Positions 5,699 to 6,854 of a stretch of DNA of 6,854 bases are shown piece after piece. The position numbers were made by a program, and so were the translations under genes. A model generated the notes under the pieces. The model was not told where the DNA came from, ran no database searches, and saw only the letters and a program-made list of their open reading frames with translations. Source of the DNA: Actinomycetes bacterium (GTDB taxonomy: Bacteria; Actinomycetota; Acidimicrobiia; Acidimicrobiales; Palsa-688); NCBI GenBank assembly GCA_021827225.1, contig JAKAXG010000233.1, positions 1-6,854 of the forward strand, written 5' to 3'. Numbering within the stretch: position 1 is the first letter of the stretch; each line of letters begins with the position of its first letter.

Positions 5699-6502
5699 AT
5701 GGGATCGCTGGACGGGCGCGTCGCCCTGATCACCGGGGCGGCCAGGGGGCAGGGCCGATCGCACGCCGAGGTGCTGGCCGGTGAGGGAGCCGACATCGTC
5801 GCCTGTGACCTGCCCGGCCCGATGGCCACCCTGAGTTACCCGCTGGCCGGCCGGGAGGACCTGGCAGCCACCGCTGAGATGGTGGAGGGCCTCGGCCGCC
5901 GGTGCCTGGCCGTACCGCTCGACGTACGCGATCCCCGGGCCGTGGACGCCGCGGTGGAGCAGGCCCTCGCCGAGTTCGGCCATCTGGACGTGGCGGTCGC
6001 CAACGCCGGGGTGGTCTCCACCGGACCGCTGGAGGAGGTGACCGACCAGGCCTGGGACGAGCTGGTCTCCACCAACCTGACCGGCGCCTTCCACACCCTC
6101 CGGGCCGTCCTGCCGGTCATGCGCCGGCAGCGCTTCGGGCGCATCGTCGTGACCTCCTCGATGGGCGGCCGCATGGGCATCCCCAACCTGGCGGCCTACA
6201 ACGCCACCAAGTGGGGGGTGATCGGCCTGGCCAAGTCCGTGGCCCTGGAGGTGGCCAAGGAGGGGGTCACGGTCAACGTGGTGTGCCCCACGACCGTCCA
6301 GACCCCCATGGTCCAGCCCGACCCCGGCCAGGAGGTACCCGACGACCTGATCCGGCAGTTCCTGCGGAGCAACCCCGTTCCCCAGCCGTGGATCCAGCCC
6401 GGCGACGTCAGCCGTGCGGTCCTGTACCTGGTGACCGACCCGGGGCTGATGACCGGCAGCGTCCTCGAGATCGGGCTGGGCTCGAGCGCCCGGATGCACT
6501 GA
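5699..6502 (+). CDS. Short-chain dehydrogenase/reductase, mycofactocin-coupled type
   Basis: A 267-residue NAD(P)-dependent oxidoreductase with a single Rossmann fold. The cofactor loop is TGAARGQG at 12-19, NAG is at 102-104, structural N126 is present, and the active-site set is S154, Y167 and K171 (YNATK). The GQGRSHA sequence and the extra segment at about 41-68 (MATLSYPLAGREDLAATAE, then GLGRR) are features of the mycofactocin-coupled SDR group (TIGR03971). In that group the nicotinamide cofactor stays bound and is re-oxidised through the peptide-derived redox cofactor mycofactocin. The PTTVQTPMV region at 197-205 also fits that group. Substrate is probably an alcohol, ketone or terpenoid-like compound, not deducible here. 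ATG 5699 begins right at the usual N-terminus (MGSLDGRVALITGA) and may be read from a leaderless mRNA. It ends 25 bases from the convergent acyl-CoA ligase gene. The SDR call is certain; the mycofactocin link rests on motif resemblance. Confidence 0.93.
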   Translation: MGSLDGRVALITGAARGQGRSHAEVLAGEGADIVACDLPGPMATLSYPLAGREDLAATAEMVEGLGRRCLAVPLDVRDPRAVDAAVEQALAEFGHLDVAVANAGVVSTGPLEEVTDQAWDELVSTNLTGAFHTLRAVLPVMRRQRFGRIVVTSSMGGRMGIPNLAAYNATKWGVIGLAKSVALEVAKEGVTVNVVCPTTVQTPMVQPDPGQEVPDDLIRQFLRSNPVPQPWIQPGDVSRAVLYLVTDPGLMTGSVLEIGLGSSARMH

Positions 6503-6527
6503 AGCGGCGACGGGCCGGCCGGTCGGG

Positions 6528-6854
6528 CTACCTCAGCTCGGCCTTGGCGATCTTGCCGGTGGCCAGCTTGGGCAGCTGGTCGCGGAACTCCACGATGCGG
6601 GGATACTTGTACGCCGCCAGCCGCTCCTTGGAGAAGGCGATCAGCTCCTCCTCGGTGGCCGTGGCCCCCACCTTCAGTTCCACGAAGGCCTTCACCTCCT
6701 CGCCGAGCAGCTCGTGGGTCACGCCGACCACCGCGGCCTCGGCCACGGCCGGGTGGGTGTAGAGGACCTCCTCGAGCTCCCGGGGGTAGACGTTGTAGCC
6801 GCCCCGGATGATCAGGTCCTTCTTCCGGTCGATTATGAAGAAGTAGCCTTCCTC
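6528..6854 (-). CDS. Acyl-CoA synthetase (AMP-dependent ligase), C-terminal part only
   Basis: The last 108 codons of an adenylate-forming enzyme, running off the right edge of the window, so the gene's start and AMP-binding core are not seen. The frame is open from base 6854 down to TAG at 6528-6530; the GTG at 6746 is internal. The hinge motif DRKKDLIIRGGYNVYP (in-window residues 9-24) and the C-terminal PKLATGKIAKAELR, with catalytic Lys 101, are diagnostic of the small mobile C-terminal domain. The wording (GGYNVYPRELEEVLYTHPAV) most resembles long- or medium-chain fatty acid-CoA ligases of the FadD type, which activate a carboxylate with ATP and CoA. A benzoate-like or other carboxylate substrate cannot be excluded. 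It is convergent with the dehydrogenase gene, with 25 bases between the two stop codons and no clear terminator. Confidence 0.93.
   Translation of the reverse strand, partial: EEGYFFIIDRKKDLIIRGGYNVYPRELEEVLYTHPAVAEAAVVGVTHELLGEEVKAFVELKVGATATEEELIAFSKERLAAYKYPRIVEFRDQLPKLATGKIAKAELR

Noticed and set aside
5414..6499. 361-codon minus-strand frame opposite the short-chain dehydrogenase
   Set aside because: It is rich in His, Gly, Gln and Pro with no recognisable domain; the plus-strand dehydrogenase explains the region.
6503..6527. Terminator between the convergent dehydrogenase and ligase genes
   Set aside because: The CCGGCCGG-centred palindrome leaves no room for a loop and no T-tract follows.
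1..6854. CRISPR array, tRNA or rRNA gene, insertion sequence
   Set aside because: No regularly spaced repeats, cloverleaf-like sequence, transposase motif or paired inverted ends were seen on either strand.

Overview
This is a very GC-rich window with strong G/C bias at third codon positions, GTG and TTG starts, and one apparently leaderless promoter. Together with a mycofactocin-type dehydrogenase, an actinobacterial-style formate dehydrogenase with a hydrophilic insert, and a fatty acyl-CoA ligase, this points to an actinobacterium, possibly of the Acidimicrobiia. The phylum-level call is fairly safe; anything finer is a guess from general resemblance.

Layout. Bases 1-2738 (+) are most of the catalytic subunit of an FdnG/FdoG-type formate dehydrogenase; its N-terminus, with the Fe-S cluster site and the Sec/Cys metal ligand, lies upstream of the window. 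A short gap with a GC hairpin separates it from a convergent small purine-type phosphoribosyltransferase (2829-3293, -). Across a 155-base divergent spacer begins a rightward block: an RNase Z-like metallo-beta-lactamase-fold nuclease (3449-4378), a DUF427 protein (4456-4845), and a SirB1/transglutaminase-like protein (4842-5645) whose TTG start overlaps the DUF427 stop. A mycofactocin-type short-chain dehydrogenase (5699-6502) follows with its own promoter-like box 9 bases before its ATG. The window closes with the C-terminal end of an acyl-CoA synthetase on the minus strand (6528-6854, truncated at the window edge).

How the genes relate. Only DUF427 and the SirB1-like gene look translationally coupled. 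The others appear to be independently transcribed housekeeping or metabolic genes: formate oxidation, purine salvage, tRNA 3'-end processing, redox metabolism of alcohols or ketones, and fatty acid activation. Three of the rightward genes share a short TA-S-S-S-T box upstream (S = G or C). A fourth copy has no gene downstream and points into the antisense strand of the phosphoribosyltransferase.

I see no mobile element, CRISPR array, tRNA/rRNA gene or defence locus. No stretch above 300 bases lacks a gene. I did not find a convincing new multi-gene system. The points most worth a second look are the odd codon block at the 5' edge where a selenocysteine element could lie, the mycofactocin-type dehydrogenase, the altered substrate arm of the RNase Z, and the repeated promoter-proximal sequences.
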